From: Filomicrobium sp.
Lineage (GTDB): Bacteria > Pseudomonadota > Alphaproteobacteria > Rhizobiales > Hyphomicrobiaceae
NCBI GenBank assembly: GCA_029287535.1
Contig: JARFQY010000309.1
Span: forward strand, 1-36,393
Length of the DNA stretch: 36,393 nt
Direction of reading: 5' to 3'
Position numbers and translations under genes: made by a program. Shown here piece after piece: positions 1 to 9,976 of this stretch. The first letter of the stretch is position 1, and each line of letters begins with the position of its first letter. The notes under the pieces were generated by a model, which was not told the origin of the DNA, made no database searches, and was given only the letters and a program-made list of their open reading frames with translations.

Positions 1-87
1 ACCCTTATGGCTCGATCTGAGACAACCCCTGCGAACCACGTCGGGACTACCGAACCTGGGTTACATCTAAGAAGGGACCACCAGCAC

Positions 88-1494
88 ATGGCTGCAAACG
101 ATTACGTAATCGCGGATATCTCGCTTGCTGAATTTGGCCGCAAGGAAATCAACCTGGCGGAAGGCGAAATGCCTGGCCTTATGGCGACGCGGGAAGAGTA
201 TGGCGCGTCGCAGCCACTGAAGGGCGCGCGCATCGCCGGATCGCTGCATATGACAATCCAAACGGCCGTCCTCATTGAAACGTTGACGGCACTGGGCGCC
301 GACGTTCGCTGGGCATCCTGCAACATCTACTCAACGCAGGATCACGCCGCAGCCGCGATTGCCGCAGCCGGCATTCCGGTATTTGCCGTCAAGGGAGAGT
401 CCCTTGAGGACTATTGGAATTACACGCGCAAGATTCTTGAGTGGAGCGATGGCGGAACACCAAATCTGATCCTTGATGACGGTGGGGATGCCACGATGCT
501 GGTCCATCTGGGCCTGCGCGCCGAAAATGGCGATACCGGCTTCCTTGAAGACCCTGGCTCGGAAGAAGAACAAATCCTGTTTGCTTTGATCAAACGCACA
601 CTCACCGAGAAACCAGGCTGGTTCGCGGAACTCGCAAAGAACATTCGCGGCGTTTCGGAAGAGACGACGACCGGTGTCAACCGACTCTACCAGCTGGCCA
701 AGCAGGGCAAGCTCTTGTTCCCCGCGATCAACGTCAACGATAGCGTTACGAAGTCGAAGTTCGACAACCTCTATGGTTGCCGTGAATCCCTGGTCGACGG
801 CATTCGCCGCGGTACCGACGTCATGATGTCGGGTAAAATCGCAATGGTTGCAGGCTTTGGCGACGTCGGCAAAGGGTCGGCGGCTTCTCTGCGCAATGCG
901 GGCTGCCGTGTCATGGTCTCGGAAGTCGATCCGATCTGCGCCCTGCAGGCGGCGATGGAGGGCTATGAGGTCGTGACAATGGAACAGGCCGCACCACAGG
1001 CCGACATCTTTTGCACGGCGACCGGCAACAAGGATGTCATCAACATCGACCATATGCGCGAGATGAAGGATGGCGCGATCGTCTGCAACATCGGCCACTT
1101 TGATAACGAGATCGATGTCGCCGGCCTCAAGAACTACAAGTGGGACAACATCAAACCCCAGGTCGATCAAATCGAGTTTCCCAATGGGCGGAAGATCATC
1201 CTGCTGTCGGAAGGTCGTCTGGTGAACCTTGGCAATGCCATGGGGCATCCATCGTTCGTGATGTCCGCGTCGTTCACAAACCAAACGCTGGCGCAAATCG
1301 AGCTTTGGACGAAGCGCGACGCCGGTCTCTATGAGAACGAAGTCTATACGCTGCCAAAGCACCTCGACGAGAAGGTCGCCAGGTTGCACCTGCAAAAAAT
1401 CGGTGTGAACTTGACCAAGATGTCGGAGGAGCAGGCCGCTTACATTGGCGTTCCGCAGCAAGGTCCTTACAAACCTGAGCACTACAGATACTAA
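88..1494 (+). CDS. ahcY: Adenosylhomocysteinase (S-adenosyl-L-homocysteine hydrolase)
   Basis: Cytosolic NAD-dependent enzyme that splits S-adenosylhomocysteine into homocysteine and adenosine, clearing the product inhibitor of methyltransferases in the activated methyl cycle. The 468-residue product has the family's usual length. Visible are the N-terminal substrate domain ([20 protein letters not shown]), the Rossmann NAD-binding loop [10 protein letters not shown] and the conserved C-terminus ending KPEHYRY. The reading frame is open from base 7, but the ATG at 88 is chosen because AGAAGGGA (70-77) lies about 10 bases before it and the protein then starts where relatives start. Neighbours: a strong terminator follows, so it is probably transcribed apart from the divL-type gene downstream. 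No riboswitch could be recognised in the 87 leader bases present. Assignment is secure. Confidence 0.97.
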   Translation: MAANDYVIADISLAEFGRKEINLAEGEMPGLMATREEYGASQPLKGARIAGSLHMTIQTAVLIETLTALGADVRWASCNIYSTQDHAAAAIAAAGIPVFAVKGESLEDYWNYTRKILEWSDGGTPNLILDDGGDATMLVHLGLRAENGDTGFLEDPGSEEEQILFALIKRTLTEKPGWFAELAKNIRGVSEETTTGVNRLYQLAKQGKLLFPAINVNDSVTKSKFDNLYGCRESLVDGIRRGTDVMMSGKIAMVAGFGDVGKGSAASLRNAGCRVMVSEVDPICALQAAMEGYEVVTMEQAAPQADIFCTATGNKDVINIDHMREMKDGAIVCNIGHFDNEIDVAGLKNYKWDNIKPQVDQIEFPNGRKIILLSEGRLVNLGNAMGHPSFVMSASFTNQTLAQIELWTKRDAGLYENEVYTLPKHLDEKVARLHLQKIGVNLTKMSEEQAAYIGVPQQGPYKPEHYRY

Positions 1495-1559
1495 GTTCGC
1501 AGCATCGCGAGGGGATGATTCGTCACTCTGTCAAGATGCGGACAGGTAGAAAATCGGGG

Positions 1560-1593
1560 CGGCACCGGAATATTCCGGTGCCGTCTTTGCTTT
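1560..1593 (+). terminator. Intrinsic terminator after ahcY
   Basis: A perfect 24-base palindrome (1560-1583; arms CGGCACCGGAAT and ATTCCGGTGCCG) is followed by the T-rich run TCTTTGCTTT. It lies 65 bases after the ahcY stop and about 165 bases before the next start. Confidence 0.85.
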
Positions 1594-1747
1594 ATTGCTG
1601 GCGGATGTGCCCGCGCCGCCCTGGCCAGCGATATCCTGGCGCCGCATAATTTGAGCGATTCGAAAATCGACTCGTATGCCCATGCCCAACTTGAAGCATC
1701 GCGTTCCAACCGGCCCAGGGCGGCATATTGAAGTCCAAGGAAACGCG

Positions 1748-4285
1748 ATGACGTCCAAACCCGGCAATTCCTCGATAGCCTCGACGAGCCGCGAGCTCCT
1801 GTTGCTGCTCTTGGCCAGCCTCGCATGCGCGCTGGTGCTCACCGCGGGGGTCGTGCAGGGGTCGGAAAGCGCGTTCAGCAACTTCGGGCTTTCGCAGGTC
1901 ATCGTCATTGGTGTCACCATGGCTGGAGCGCTGGCCGCTGTCGTTCTCGTATTGAGAGCCGCGGTAACCATGCGCGGACAGGTGCACAAGGCGCAAAGCG
2001 AAGCGGCGTCTTTGAAGCGTCAGCTGGCGGTGGCTGAAGCGGTCATAGGTGGCGAACCTCAGATCCTCGTCCTGTGGGACACAGGCCTGCAGCCGCAAAT
2101 CGTCTGCAACACGCTTCGCGGCGTTCCAGGATTGCCCGTAGAAAACGCGCACATCGTGTCGTTTTCGAACTGGCTCGATGCGGCCAGCGCCGCCCGATTC
2201 AAAGAGGCGCTCGACGGGCTGTTGCGGGTCGGGCGCCCGTTCAACATGATTCTCAGGACTGTCGCTGGCGTCCATCTGGAAACCGACGGCCGGGCCTCCT
2301 CGGGACGCGCCGTCCTACGCATCCGGGACGTTGCGGGCTACAAGCGCGACATTTCGCGAATTATCGACGGGCATGAAAGCCTGGCGCGTGATATCCGCTC
2401 CAGCCGAGCCATTCTCAACGCTTTGCCGATGCCGGTCTGGTTTTGCGATCATGAGGGGCGGCTGACGTGGACGAATGCGGCCTACGCGGCAACGGTCGAA
2501 GCGAGCGTCGATGAAGTCATCGAGCGGCAGGTCGAGTTGCTCGAGCAGCGCCAGCGTGAAGGGTTGCTAAAGGCGCTCAGCACGACTCCCCGATTTCGGC
2601 GCAAGATCAACCTGCTGTTCGGCAACGAACGGCGTGTTCACGAATTGATGGCGGTGCGGCTGCAGAGCACGATAGCCATTGCCGCGATCGACGTTACCGA
2701 ACTGCAATCGGCACAAAGCGAACTCAACAGGCAGTCGGAAGCCTTTGACCGCACGCTCAATCACGTTGCGACGGCCATCGCAATCTTTAACGCTGAACGG
2801 CGGCTCGTGTTCGCCAATGAGGCCTACATCAACCTTTGGGGGCTCGATCCGCAGTGGCTTCGCGCGCAACCTCGCGATACGGAACTCTTCGATAAGCTGC
2901 GGGAACTTGGACGCCTACCGGAAGTCGTCAACTATCGTGAGTGGCGCAATCAAATCCTCGATCCGAATGAGACCATCAGCGAGGCGGATCGCTGGTGGCA
3001 CCTGCCAGGTGAGCGGATCATTCAGCTCATTTCCGAGCAACGTCCCGACGGCGGCGTCACACACCTTTATATCGACGAGACCAAGCGGCTGGCCTTGGAA
3101 AGCGAACTCAAGGCTACGTTGCGGGTCCAAAGCGAGACCATCGACGGCCTCAAGGAAGGTGTCGCGGTGTTCGCGACAGACGGCCGTTTGAAGCTCTGGA
3201 ACAGCGCCTTTGCAACGATCTGGCAGATCGATACCGGCCTGCTGGAATCCGGTCCGCATATCGACGACATCGTCGAGCGGTCGGTCTCGTTATATGAAGA
3301 CGTCGATGTTTGGGCGCGCCTCAAGGAGTCGGCGACCGCCCTGTCGGATGAACGCAATCCGGTCGATGGCCAAATGCTACGGCGCGATTCCAGCGTGATC
3401 GACTACTGTGTCATGCCGTTGCCGGACGGGGCGACGCTGGTCACCTTTGCGGACGTCACAGCCTCAAGGCGTTACGAACGCGCGTTGGTGGAGCGCAATG
3501 AAGCGCTCGAAGCCGCCGCACGTATGAAGAACCAATTCATTGGTCACGTCTCATATGAGTTGCGTACGCCGCTGACGAACATCATTGGCTTCACCGAACT
3601 GCTGGGCAGTCCGCACCTCGGTGAACTCAACGGCAAGCAGCGCGAATACCTGCAGGACATTTCTTCATCATCAAACACGCTGCTGTCGATCATTGATGGG
3701 ATACTTGACCTGGCGACCATCGACGCCGGCGCACTGGAACTCGAAGTCGAGTACATCAACGTGCGGGAGGTTATCGACTCGGCGTTGCAAGGCGTGCAGG
3801 AGCGCGCAAGCCGGGCCAACCTTACGCTCGATGTCGCGATTGCCGACGACGTTAAGACGTTCTCCGCCGACAAAGCGCGGATCAGGCAGGTCCTCTATAA
3901 TCTCCTGTCAAATGCCGTTGGTTTCTCGAACGAAGGTGAAACCGTTCTGGTCACTTGCTGGCGGGAAGCGCGGGAGGTCATTTTCCAGGTGGAGGACCGG
4001 GGTGTCGGAATCCCCGAGGAAGCGCAGCAGCGGATTTTTGAGAGGTTCGAGAGCGACAGCCGCGGCCAGAAACACCGCGGCGCAGGTCTTGGGCTGTCCA
4101 TTGTGAAGTCCGTGGTGGAGCTCCATGGCGGCACCATGCACCTTGAATCGGCTCCCGGGGTCGGGACCAGGATTACGGTTCGCTTGCCCGAAGGCGGGCC
4201 GCAAATTGCCCAGGATGGAGTGGCCGACAGCGCGGAAGCTCTGTTCGAGCCCACCGTGCGGTCCATTCAGCGGCCCGTAGCGTGA
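1748..4285 (+). CDS. divL: DivL-like PAS-domain sensor pseudo-histidine kinase (Tyr in the H-box)
   Basis: Membrane-anchored relative of histidine kinases, 845 residues. Two N-terminal membrane segments (about 17-36 and 50-70) precede four PAS-like regions (starting near 102, 217, 335 and 464), a dimerisation helix region (about 592-660) and an ATPase domain with N-box NLLSNAVGFSN, G1 box EDRGVGIPEE and G2 box GAGLGLSIVK. In the H-box the phospho-acceptor histidine is replaced by tyrosine: VSYELRTPLTNI, Tyr603 (codon 3554-3556). This substitution is the hallmark of Caulobacter DivL, which controls the kinase CckA in response to DivK and so sets CtrA activity in the cell cycle. The start at 1748 is chosen over 1676 because AAGGA (1737-1741) lies 6 bases before it. 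Position between ahcY and tsaE also fits. The DivL role is inferred from family knowledge. Confidence 0.87.
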   Translation: MTSKPGNSSIASTSRELLLLLLASLACALVLTAGVVQGSESAFSNFGLSQVIVIGVTMAGALAAVVLVLRAAVTMRGQVHKAQSEAASLKRQLAVAEAVIGGEPQILVLWDTGLQPQIVCNTLRGVPGLPVENAHIVSFSNWLDAASAARFKEALDGLLRVGRPFNMILRTVAGVHLETDGRASSGRAVLRIRDVAGYKRDISRIIDGHESLARDIRSSRAILNALPMPVWFCDHEGRLTWTNAAYAATVEASVDEVIERQVELLEQRQREGLLKALSTTPRFRRKINLLFGNERRVHELMAVRLQSTIAIAAIDVTELQSAQSELNRQSEAFDRTLNHVATAIAIFNAERRLVFANEAYINLWGLDPQWLRAQPRDTELFDKLRELGRLPEVVNYREWRNQILDPNETISEADRWWHLPGERIIQLISEQRPDGGVTHLYIDETKRLALESELKATLRVQSETIDGLKEGVAVFATDGRLKLWNSAFATIWQIDTGLLESGPHIDDIVERSVSLYEDVDVWARLKESATALSDERNPVDGQMLRRDSSVIDYCVMPLPDGATLVTFADVTASRRYERALVERNEALEAAARMKNQFIGHVSYELRTPLTNIIGFTELLGSPHLGELNGKQREYLQDISSSSNTLLSIIDGILDLATIDAGALELEVEYINVREVIDSALQGVQERASRANLTLDVAIADDVKTFSADKARIRQVLYNLLSNAVGFSNEGETVLVTCWREAREVIFQVEDRGVGIPEEAQQRIFERFESDSRGQKHRGAGLGLSIVKSVVELHGGTMHLESAPGVGTRITVRLPEGGPQIAQDGVADSAEALFEPTVRSIQRPVA

Positions 4286-4415
4286 CCGCAAGGCACCGGT
4301 CACCGCATTGCTCACAAGGTTCCATCGGTTCGCCCTGTTATCTCCAAAATGCTAATTGAGGCAGAGAGATAGTGTTGGCTGTGAGGACTGCAGCCTAAAT
4401 CAGGCGTATGACGAT

Positions 4416-5984
4416 ATGGACGCAATGACAACGCATAGCTTCCGGCTTTCGCAGGTCAATCAAGCGCAGCTTGAACGATTTGCGCAGGAGCTTGCGTTTG
4501 CTCTGCGCCCTGGAGATGTCATTTCGCTAACAGGCGACCTCGGCGCCGGAAAGACGACTCTTGCCCGGGCGCTTATTCGGGCGCTCACAAACGACCCAGA
4601 GCATGAGGTGCCCAGTCCGACATTCACGCTGGTGCAGACCTACGAGAGCGAGCGACTGGGCCTGGCGCATTTTGATCTTTATCGACTTTCGGCACCTGAA
4701 GAACTCGATGAACTCGGCTTCGAACACCTCGTTGAAGCCGGCGCCGCACTCGTGGAGTGGCCACAACGAGCTATGGAGCGGCTGCCGGCGGAACGGCTTG
4801 AAGTCAGCCTGGCGGAACCCGGCAGTGGTGACAGTGAAACGCGTGATGTGCTGGTCAGCGGTCATGGAATTTGGGCGGCACGGGCGCGGCGCCTTGAAGC
4901 GATGCACGAGCTAATCCGCGATGCTGGTTTTGATGGCGATGACGTCGACTTTTCAATGCTCGCCGGTGATGCCTCAACCCGGCACTATGGACGCCTTGTC
5001 CGGCACACGCTGTTGCCCCGGTCCTGTCTCGTCATGGATTGGCCCCGACAGCCCGACGGCCCACCGGTGCGTGATGGATTGCCATACAGTCAGGTCGCCA
5101 AACTCGCTGAGGACGTACGGCCGTTTCTTGCCATCGCCCGGGCGCTGCGGGACAGCGGCCTCAGCGCGCCCCGGATCATGGGCGCGGATACGAAAACGGG
5201 ATTCATCGTGCTCGAGGATCTCGGCGCGCTCGGTTATGCCGAGGCGCTTGCTGATGGCGTTCCTCAGGAGGAGATTTGGCGTGATGGCGTGGATGCGCTC
5301 CTGGCGCTGCGCCATGTTCGGGCAGATCAGACATTTCAGGCCGGCAATGGCGAACAGTATTCGTTGCCACGACTCGATCGTCCAATCCTGGAAATCGAGA
5401 CAGACCTTGTTCCCGACTGGCTGTGGGAGGCGGTGCATGGATGCCCCCCGACCGCTGCCGAGCGGCATCGCTACCGATCGACTTGGGCGCCGGTTTTCGA
5501 GCGTATTTTGGCCGAACCCACGGGCTGGATGCTGCGCGATTATCATTCGCCGAATCTGATCTTGTTGCCCGATCGGGAGGGTGCGCGGCGCGTGGGCATC
5601 ATCGATTTCCAGGACGCTCTACAGGGGCCGGCCGCCTACGATCTGGTCTCGCTACTTCAGGATGCTCGGCTGGATGTTCCCGCGGAACTGGAAGACGAAC
5701 TTCTGGGGTATTACTGCGCGCAGGCGGCAACAACAGACGCAACATTTGACGAGGCCCGTTTCCGCTTCGTCTACGCGGCGCTCGGCGCGCAACGCAATTC
5801 AAAGATACTGGGGATCTTCGCGCGTCTGGCGCGGCGCGATGGCAAACCCCGCTATTTGGCCCATTTGCCGCGCATCTGGGGATATCTGGAACGAAATCTC
5901 CTCCATCCGGAACTCCGTGCATTGGCGCAATGGTATGAGGACATATTTCCAGGCAGCGTGCGACGGCGCGCACTCGCCTTGTGA
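4416..5984 (+). CDS. TsaE-AmgK fusion: tRNA t6A synthesis ATPase plus N-acetylmuramate/N-acetylglucosamine kinase
   Basis: A 522-residue two-domain protein. Residues 1 to about 150 are TsaE, the ATPase that supports the TsaBD complex making threonylcarbamoyl-adenosine at tRNA position 37: Walker A GDLGAGKTT at 40-48 and the family motif HFDLYRLSAPEELDELGF. From about residue 170 comes a phosphotransferase of the aminoglycoside-kinase fold matching AmgK, which phosphorylates MurNAc and GlcNAc at the anomeric carbon: catalytic loop RDYHSPN (374-380) and metal motif IIDFQDALQGPAAYDLVSLL. MurU, the next salvage enzyme, follows 73 bases on. The start is uncertain: ATG 4416 and ATG 4425 are in frame and neither has a strong ribosome site; an upstream TTG (4356) looks too early. 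Fused TsaE-phosphotransferases are known in alphaproteobacteria. Confidence 0.92.
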   Translation: MDAMTTHSFRLSQVNQAQLERFAQELAFALRPGDVISLTGDLGAGKTTLARALIRALTNDPEHEVPSPTFTLVQTYESERLGLAHFDLYRLSAPEELDELGFEHLVEAGAALVEWPQRAMERLPAERLEVSLAEPGSGDSETRDVLVSGHGIWAARARRLEAMHELIRDAGFDGDDVDFSMLAGDASTRHYGRLVRHTLLPRSCLVMDWPRQPDGPPVRDGLPYSQVAKLAEDVRPFLAIARALRDSGLSAPRIMGADTKTGFIVLEDLGALGYAEALADGVPQEEIWRDGVDALLALRHVRADQTFQAGNGEQYSLPRLDRPILEIETDLVPDWLWEAVHGCPPTAAERHRYRSTWAPVFERILAEPTGWMLRDYHSPNLILLPDREGARRVGIIDFQDALQGPAAYDLVSLLQDARLDVPAELEDELLGYYCAQAATTDATFDEARFRFVYAALGAQRNSKILGIFARLARRDGKPRYLAHLPRIWGYLERNLLHPELRALAQWYEDIFPGSVRRRALAL

Positions 5985-6057
5985 GGCCGACCATGATCCG
6001 TCCGGCGGTGTGTCAGATCAACCGCCTTAGCAACCAATCAGCGAACGGGCCCGAGGG

Positions 6058-6801
6058 ATGACAGCTGAAATCGATACCACGATGGTGCTGGCCGCCGGCC
6101 TTGGCAAGCGCATGCGGCCGCTCACGGATACGATGCCGAAACCGATGGTGCCGCTCGCCGGGCGGCCACTGATTGACCACACCTTGGACCGGCTGGCGGA
6201 TAGCGGCATCAGGCGCGCTGTTGTCAACGTTCACTACAAGGCGGAGGTGTTGGAGGCACACATTGCGGAGCGTCAGGCGAAGGGACTTAGTCCGCTGATC
6301 AGCGTTTCCGATGAACGGGGGCTCCTGCTTGAAACGGGCGGTGGAGTCGTCAAGGCGCTGCCTCTGCTTGGGGATCGGCCATTTCTGATCTGTAACTCCG
6401 ATACCACATGGATCGAGACGAGCGTTCGCAACCTCGACCGGGTGATCGCCGGCTGGGATGCCGCGGCTATGGACAGCCTGATGCTGCTTGCAAAAAGAGA
6501 CCGCAGTCTTGGCTACTCGGGTGACGGGGATTTTCACATTGATGCCAAGGGGCGGCTTACCCGGCGCAGCGCTGGCGAGACGTCGCCCTATGTCTTCACG
6601 GGCGTTTCCATTGCTACCCCAGGTATGTTCAACGACGTGCCGCAGGGCAGGTTCTCGCTCAATGTTGTTTGGGACCGCGCCATCGCTTCGGGCCGGCTCT
6701 TTGGCATGGTGCTCGACGGCTGGTGGATGCATGTTGGCACGCCGCCGGCTCTGCTCGATGCCGAGCGCTTCATCGCTGAACTCAAAGCGCCCAGCGAATA
6801 A
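6058..6801 (+). CDS. murU: N-acetylmuramate alpha-1-phosphate uridylyltransferase
   Basis: Nucleotidyltransferase of 247 residues that makes UDP-MurNAc from MurNAc-1-phosphate, the step after AmgK in the recycling route that bypasses MurA and MurB. The N-terminal signature MVLAAGLGKRMRPLT and the downstream KPMVPLAGRPLIDH are the sugar-1-phosphate nucleotidyltransferase motifs; ICNSDTTW carries the metal-binding aspartate. Its place directly after the AmgK domain is what separates MurU from general glucose-1-phosphate thymidylyl/mannose-1-phosphate guanylyltransferases with the same fold. GAGGG sits almost touching the ATG at 6058; an in-frame ATG at 6082 is the alternative start. AddB starts 20 bases after the stop, so the two are probably co-transcribed. 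Confidence 0.88.
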   Translation: MTAEIDTTMVLAAGLGKRMRPLTDTMPKPMVPLAGRPLIDHTLDRLADSGIRRAVVNVHYKAEVLEAHIAERQAKGLSPLISVSDERGLLLETGGGVVKALPLLGDRPFLICNSDTTWIETSVRNLDRVIAGWDAAAMDSLMLLAKRDRSLGYSGDGDFHIDAKGRLTRRSAGETSPYVFTGVSIATPGMFNDVPQGRFSLNVVWDRAIASGRLFGMVLDGWWMHVGTPPALLDAERFIAELKAPSE

Positions 6802-6820
6802 CGAATAGAGGACAGCGGAC

Positions 6821-9800
6821 ATGCGAGACAAGGTGTTCACGATTCCGATTGGCACCGCATTCTTGCCGGCGCTGATGCGAGCCCTCATCAACGGAGACCT
6901 ACCGCAGCCGGGTGGTGCCAAGCCCGACCCCATCGACCTCAGCGGCATGACCATCCTCTTGCCAACGCGCCGCGCCGAGCGAGCTTTGGCGGAAACCTGC
7001 CTTGCGGTCAGTGGACGTTCGGCGATGCTGTTGCCGCGCATCCGCAGCATTGCCGGACCAGACGAGGATAGCCTGCTGATCGGTGCTGCTGCGGAACTTG
7101 GTCCGGCAACTGCGGCTCTGGAACTGCTACCCGCGGTTGATAAGACCGAGCGGCTGTTGCTCCTCACCCAGCTCGTACAGCGATGGTCCGAGGCGCATCG
7201 TCGGCCGGAAACTGACCCGACAGGCGCGCTTGGTTTGGGTCCGGTGCCGTCGGCGGGAGCGCGGACGCCGGCACAGGCAGCCAGTATGGCGCGTGAACTG
7301 GCGTCATTGATGGACCTTGTTGAACGCGAAAGATGTGACCTCAAAGGCATCAAAGAGATCGTCCCGTCGGACCTCTCCGAGCACTGGCAGCACACGCTTG
7401 AATTCCTCGAGATCATCACGGACCTCTGGCCTCAATTGCTAACGGATTTGGGCTGGACGTCGCCATGGGAACGCCAAAACCAACTGCTCATCGCGGAAGC
7501 GGAACAGCTGCGGCGAGCACCTCCCGCAGGACCGGTCATCGTAGCGGGCGTTACCGGGTCAATCCCGGCAACCGTCGATCTCATGCGAGCGGTGGCCGAG
7601 CTGGACCAAGGCGCCATCGTATTGCCGGGACTTGACCTCCGCCTCGATGATGAAAGCTGGTCCGAAATCGCGCACGGGCATCCAGAGCACCCCGACTTCG
7701 GATTCAAGAGGCTGCTGACCTCCCTAGATATTTCACGCAGCGATGTGCGCGTGGTGACGGGAAGCGAGGCTTCAGGAGCACTGTCGGCAAGATCTCATTT
7801 CGTCAGCGAAGCGATGCGGCCGACCGAGACCACCGCATCCTGGCACGATTGGGTTGAAACAACCGATAAGACTGTGATCGCGGATGGGTTGAAGGATGTC
7901 AGTCTGATCGAGGCGGCTAATCCGCAGGAGGAGGCGGAGGCGATTGCGCTGATTATGCGCGAAGCGGCCGAGCACGAAGCAAAGACCGCCGCGCTCGTGA
8001 CGCCAGACCGATTGCTGGCGCGACGCGTTGCCGTTCGCCTGGAGACCTGGGGGATCAGGGTCGACGACAGCGCCGGGAGGCCCTTCGCGAAAACGGTGCC
8101 CGGCGCCTTTCTTGAAGTCTTGATCGAAGCCGTCGCCCAAAACTTCGCGCCTGTTGCGACGATGGCGCTGCTGAAGCATCCCCTGGCACGCTTCGGCCTG
8201 TCGGCGCGCGACGTCCGCTTCGCCGCGCGAGCCCTAGAACAGGCGGTATTTCGAACCACCTACATCGGGCATGGCCTGAACGGTATTGCGGCGGCGCTGG
8301 AGCGGGCAAGACAAGAGGCGGCCAGCGGAGAACGTCGCGATGCGGCGGTTCAAAGACTGTGGGATGAAGACTGGAACCGGGCTTGGGATCTGCTGCAGCG
8401 GCTGGAGGAGAAGACCAAGCCGCTCGTAGAGGCCATCAGCGACACGCGATCGTGGCCGCTCAGGGACCTGGCACAGCGTCATCTTAGCGTGAGCGAGGCT
8501 GCAGGCCGGCTCACCGATGAAGAGACCGAGGCCGGAGCCGAATCTCCGCTGTATTCCGGTGAGGCAGGTGAAGCCACCGCCAGATTGTTCACCGACCTGG
8601 TCGCCTCATCGGCGGCGTCTCTAGAGATCAAGGGTGTCGATTATCCCGACCTTTACCGCAGTCTCATAGCGACCCTGCCGCCGGTCATCCCGCGGGTGCC
8701 AAAGCACCCGAGGCTCAGTATCTGGGGGCCGATGGAGTCACAGCTGTTGAGCGCCGACGTTGTGATCCTCGGGTCGCTCAACGAAACCACATGGCCAGAT
8801 TCAACCGATCCAGGACCGTGGCTCAACCGGCCGATGCGAACGAAGCTTGGGCTACCCGCACCGGAGGAAGATATCGGACGCGAAGCGCGCGGGTTCGTCT
8901 CATTGCTCGGTGCTGACAACGTCTATCTCACTCGGGCGAAGAAAGTTGACGGCGTGCCGAGCGTGCCGTCGCGCTGGCTAATGCGGATTTCAGCCTTGCT
9001 CGGCGGCCTTGAGTTGCAGCATGCGTTGCAGCCGCCGCAGCCGTGGCTTGAGTGGGCGCGCTCCCGAGATACGTTTCAGAAGGCGCCGCCACCTCAACAG
9101 CCCCGGCCTTGCCCGCCGGTCACTTCCAGGCCGCGGCGGATCAGCGTTTCAGGGATTGAGCGTTGGATTGCCAACCCCTACGCGATCTTTGCCAGCGAGA
9201 TCCTAAAACTCAAAGCAATGCCGAGGCTCGGCGCGGAACCTGATGCGGCGCTGAAGGGCAAGTTCCTGCATGAAGCCATGTCCCGTTTCGCCCAAGAATA
9301 TCCAGTGACGCTTCCCGCCAACGCGACCGAAAGGCTTGCCGAGATCGCGCGGGAGGTCCTTGAGGCTCACGTCAGCCATCCGCGCATTGCGGCCTTCTGG
9401 CTGCCCAGGTTTGAGCGCTTCGCGGCATGGTTCGCCGCCACTGAGGCGGCGCGCCGTCAAGGGTTCGATGAGACGCTGGCCGAAGTCGCCGGGTCGATGT
9501 CGTTTACGGCACCGGCTGGTGAATTTACGTTGGTTGCCAGGGCGGACCGGCTCGATATCGGACCCACGAGCCTCGTGATCACCGACTACAAGACCGGTAA
9601 GCCGCCAACTGACGCCGATGTGAAATCCGGCAAGAGCCCGCAGCTGCCGTTGGAAGCAGCAATCGCGCTTGCCGACGGGTTCCAGGGCATGGACACCCTG
9701 ACGATTGCCAACCTACGCTATATTCGAGCATCCGGTGGCGAACCGCCTGGTGAAGAACGCTTCATCAAGGATGATGACATCGCGGGCCTTGCGGCGCGGA

Positions 9801-9976
9801 TTCTTGGCGGCGTCAAAGAGCTGATCTCCAGTTTCGACAAGCCCGAAACGCCCTACACGGCCACCCGCCGTGCCGGGTTCTCCTACGACTACGACGATTA
9901 TGCACACCTGGCCCGCGTGCTTGAGTGGTCGCAAGCCAAAGCGCTCGGAAACGGCGTGGAAGGCGGTGAGCGATGA
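6821..9976 (+). CDS. addB: AddB, inactivated-helicase and nuclease subunit of AddAB
   Basis: Subunit (1051 residues) of the AddAB helicase-nuclease that resects double-strand breaks before RecA loading. The N-terminus (RDKVFTIPIGTAFLPAL, then MTILLPTRRAERALAE) is typical of the alphaproteobacterial AddB type. The C-terminal RecB-like nuclease is visible as LKGKFLHEAMSRFAQEYP, ADRLDIGPTSLVITDYKTGK and QLPLEAAIAL. No GxxxxGK[TS] Walker A motif is visible, and the cysteine cluster that binds iron-sulphur in Bacillus AddB is absent from the C-terminus. GAGGA precedes ATG 6821 at good spacing. The stop codon overlaps the addA start by 4 bases (ATGA), so translation is probably coupled. Confidence 0.94.
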   Translation: MRDKVFTIPIGTAFLPALMRALINGDLPQPGGAKPDPIDLSGMTILLPTRRAERALAETCLAVSGRSAMLLPRIRSIAGPDEDSLLIGAAAELGPATAALELLPAVDKTERLLLLTQLVQRWSEAHRRPETDPTGALGLGPVPSAGARTPAQAASMARELASLMDLVERERCDLKGIKEIVPSDLSEHWQHTLEFLEIITDLWPQLLTDLGWTSPWERQNQLLIAEAEQLRRAPPAGPVIVAGVTGSIPATVDLMRAVAELDQGAIVLPGLDLRLDDESWSEIAHGHPEHPDFGFKRLLTSLDISRSDVRVVTGSEASGALSARSHFVSEAMRPTETTASWHDWVETTDKTVIADGLKDVSLIEAANPQEEAEAIALIMREAAEHEAKTAALVTPDRLLARRVAVRLETWGIRVDDSAGRPFAKTVPGAFLEVLIEAVAQNFAPVATMALLKHPLARFGLSARDVRFAARALEQAVFRTTYIGHGLNGIAAALERARQEAASGERRDAAVQRLWDEDWNRAWDLLQRLEEKTKPLVEAISDTRSWPLRDLAQRHLSVSEAAGRLTDEETEAGAESPLYSGEAGEATARLFTDLVASSAASLEIKGVDYPDLYRSLIATLPPVIPRVPKHPRLSIWGPMESQLLSADVVILGSLNETTWPDSTDPGPWLNRPMRTKLGLPAPEEDIGREARGFVSLLGADNVYLTRAKKVDGVPSVPSRWLMRISALLGGLELQHALQPPQPWLEWARSRDTFQKAPPPQQPRPCPPVTSRPRRISVSGIERWIANPYAIFASEILKLKAMPRLGAEPDAALKGKFLHEAMSRFAQEYPVTLPANATERLAEIAREVLEAHVSHPRIAAFWLPRFERFAAWFAATEAARRQGFDETLAEVAGSMSFTAPAGEFTLVARADRLDIGPTSLVITDYKTGKPPTDADVKSGKSPQLPLEAAIALADGFQGMDTLTIANLRYIRASGGEPPGEERFIKDDDIAGLAARILGGVKELISSFDKPETPYTATRRAGFSYDYDDYAHLARVLEWSQAKALGNGVEGGER

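Noticed and set aside
7-87. Longer ahcY start at base 7
   Set aside because: No ribosome site; ATG 88 has one and gives the family N-terminus.
1-87. A SAH or SAM riboswitch before ahcY
   Set aside because: Only 87 leader bases are present and I could not match any known riboswitch core in them.
331-1482. A 383-residue - strand frame
   Set aside because: Antisense to ahcY; long only because of the GC-rich codon pattern.
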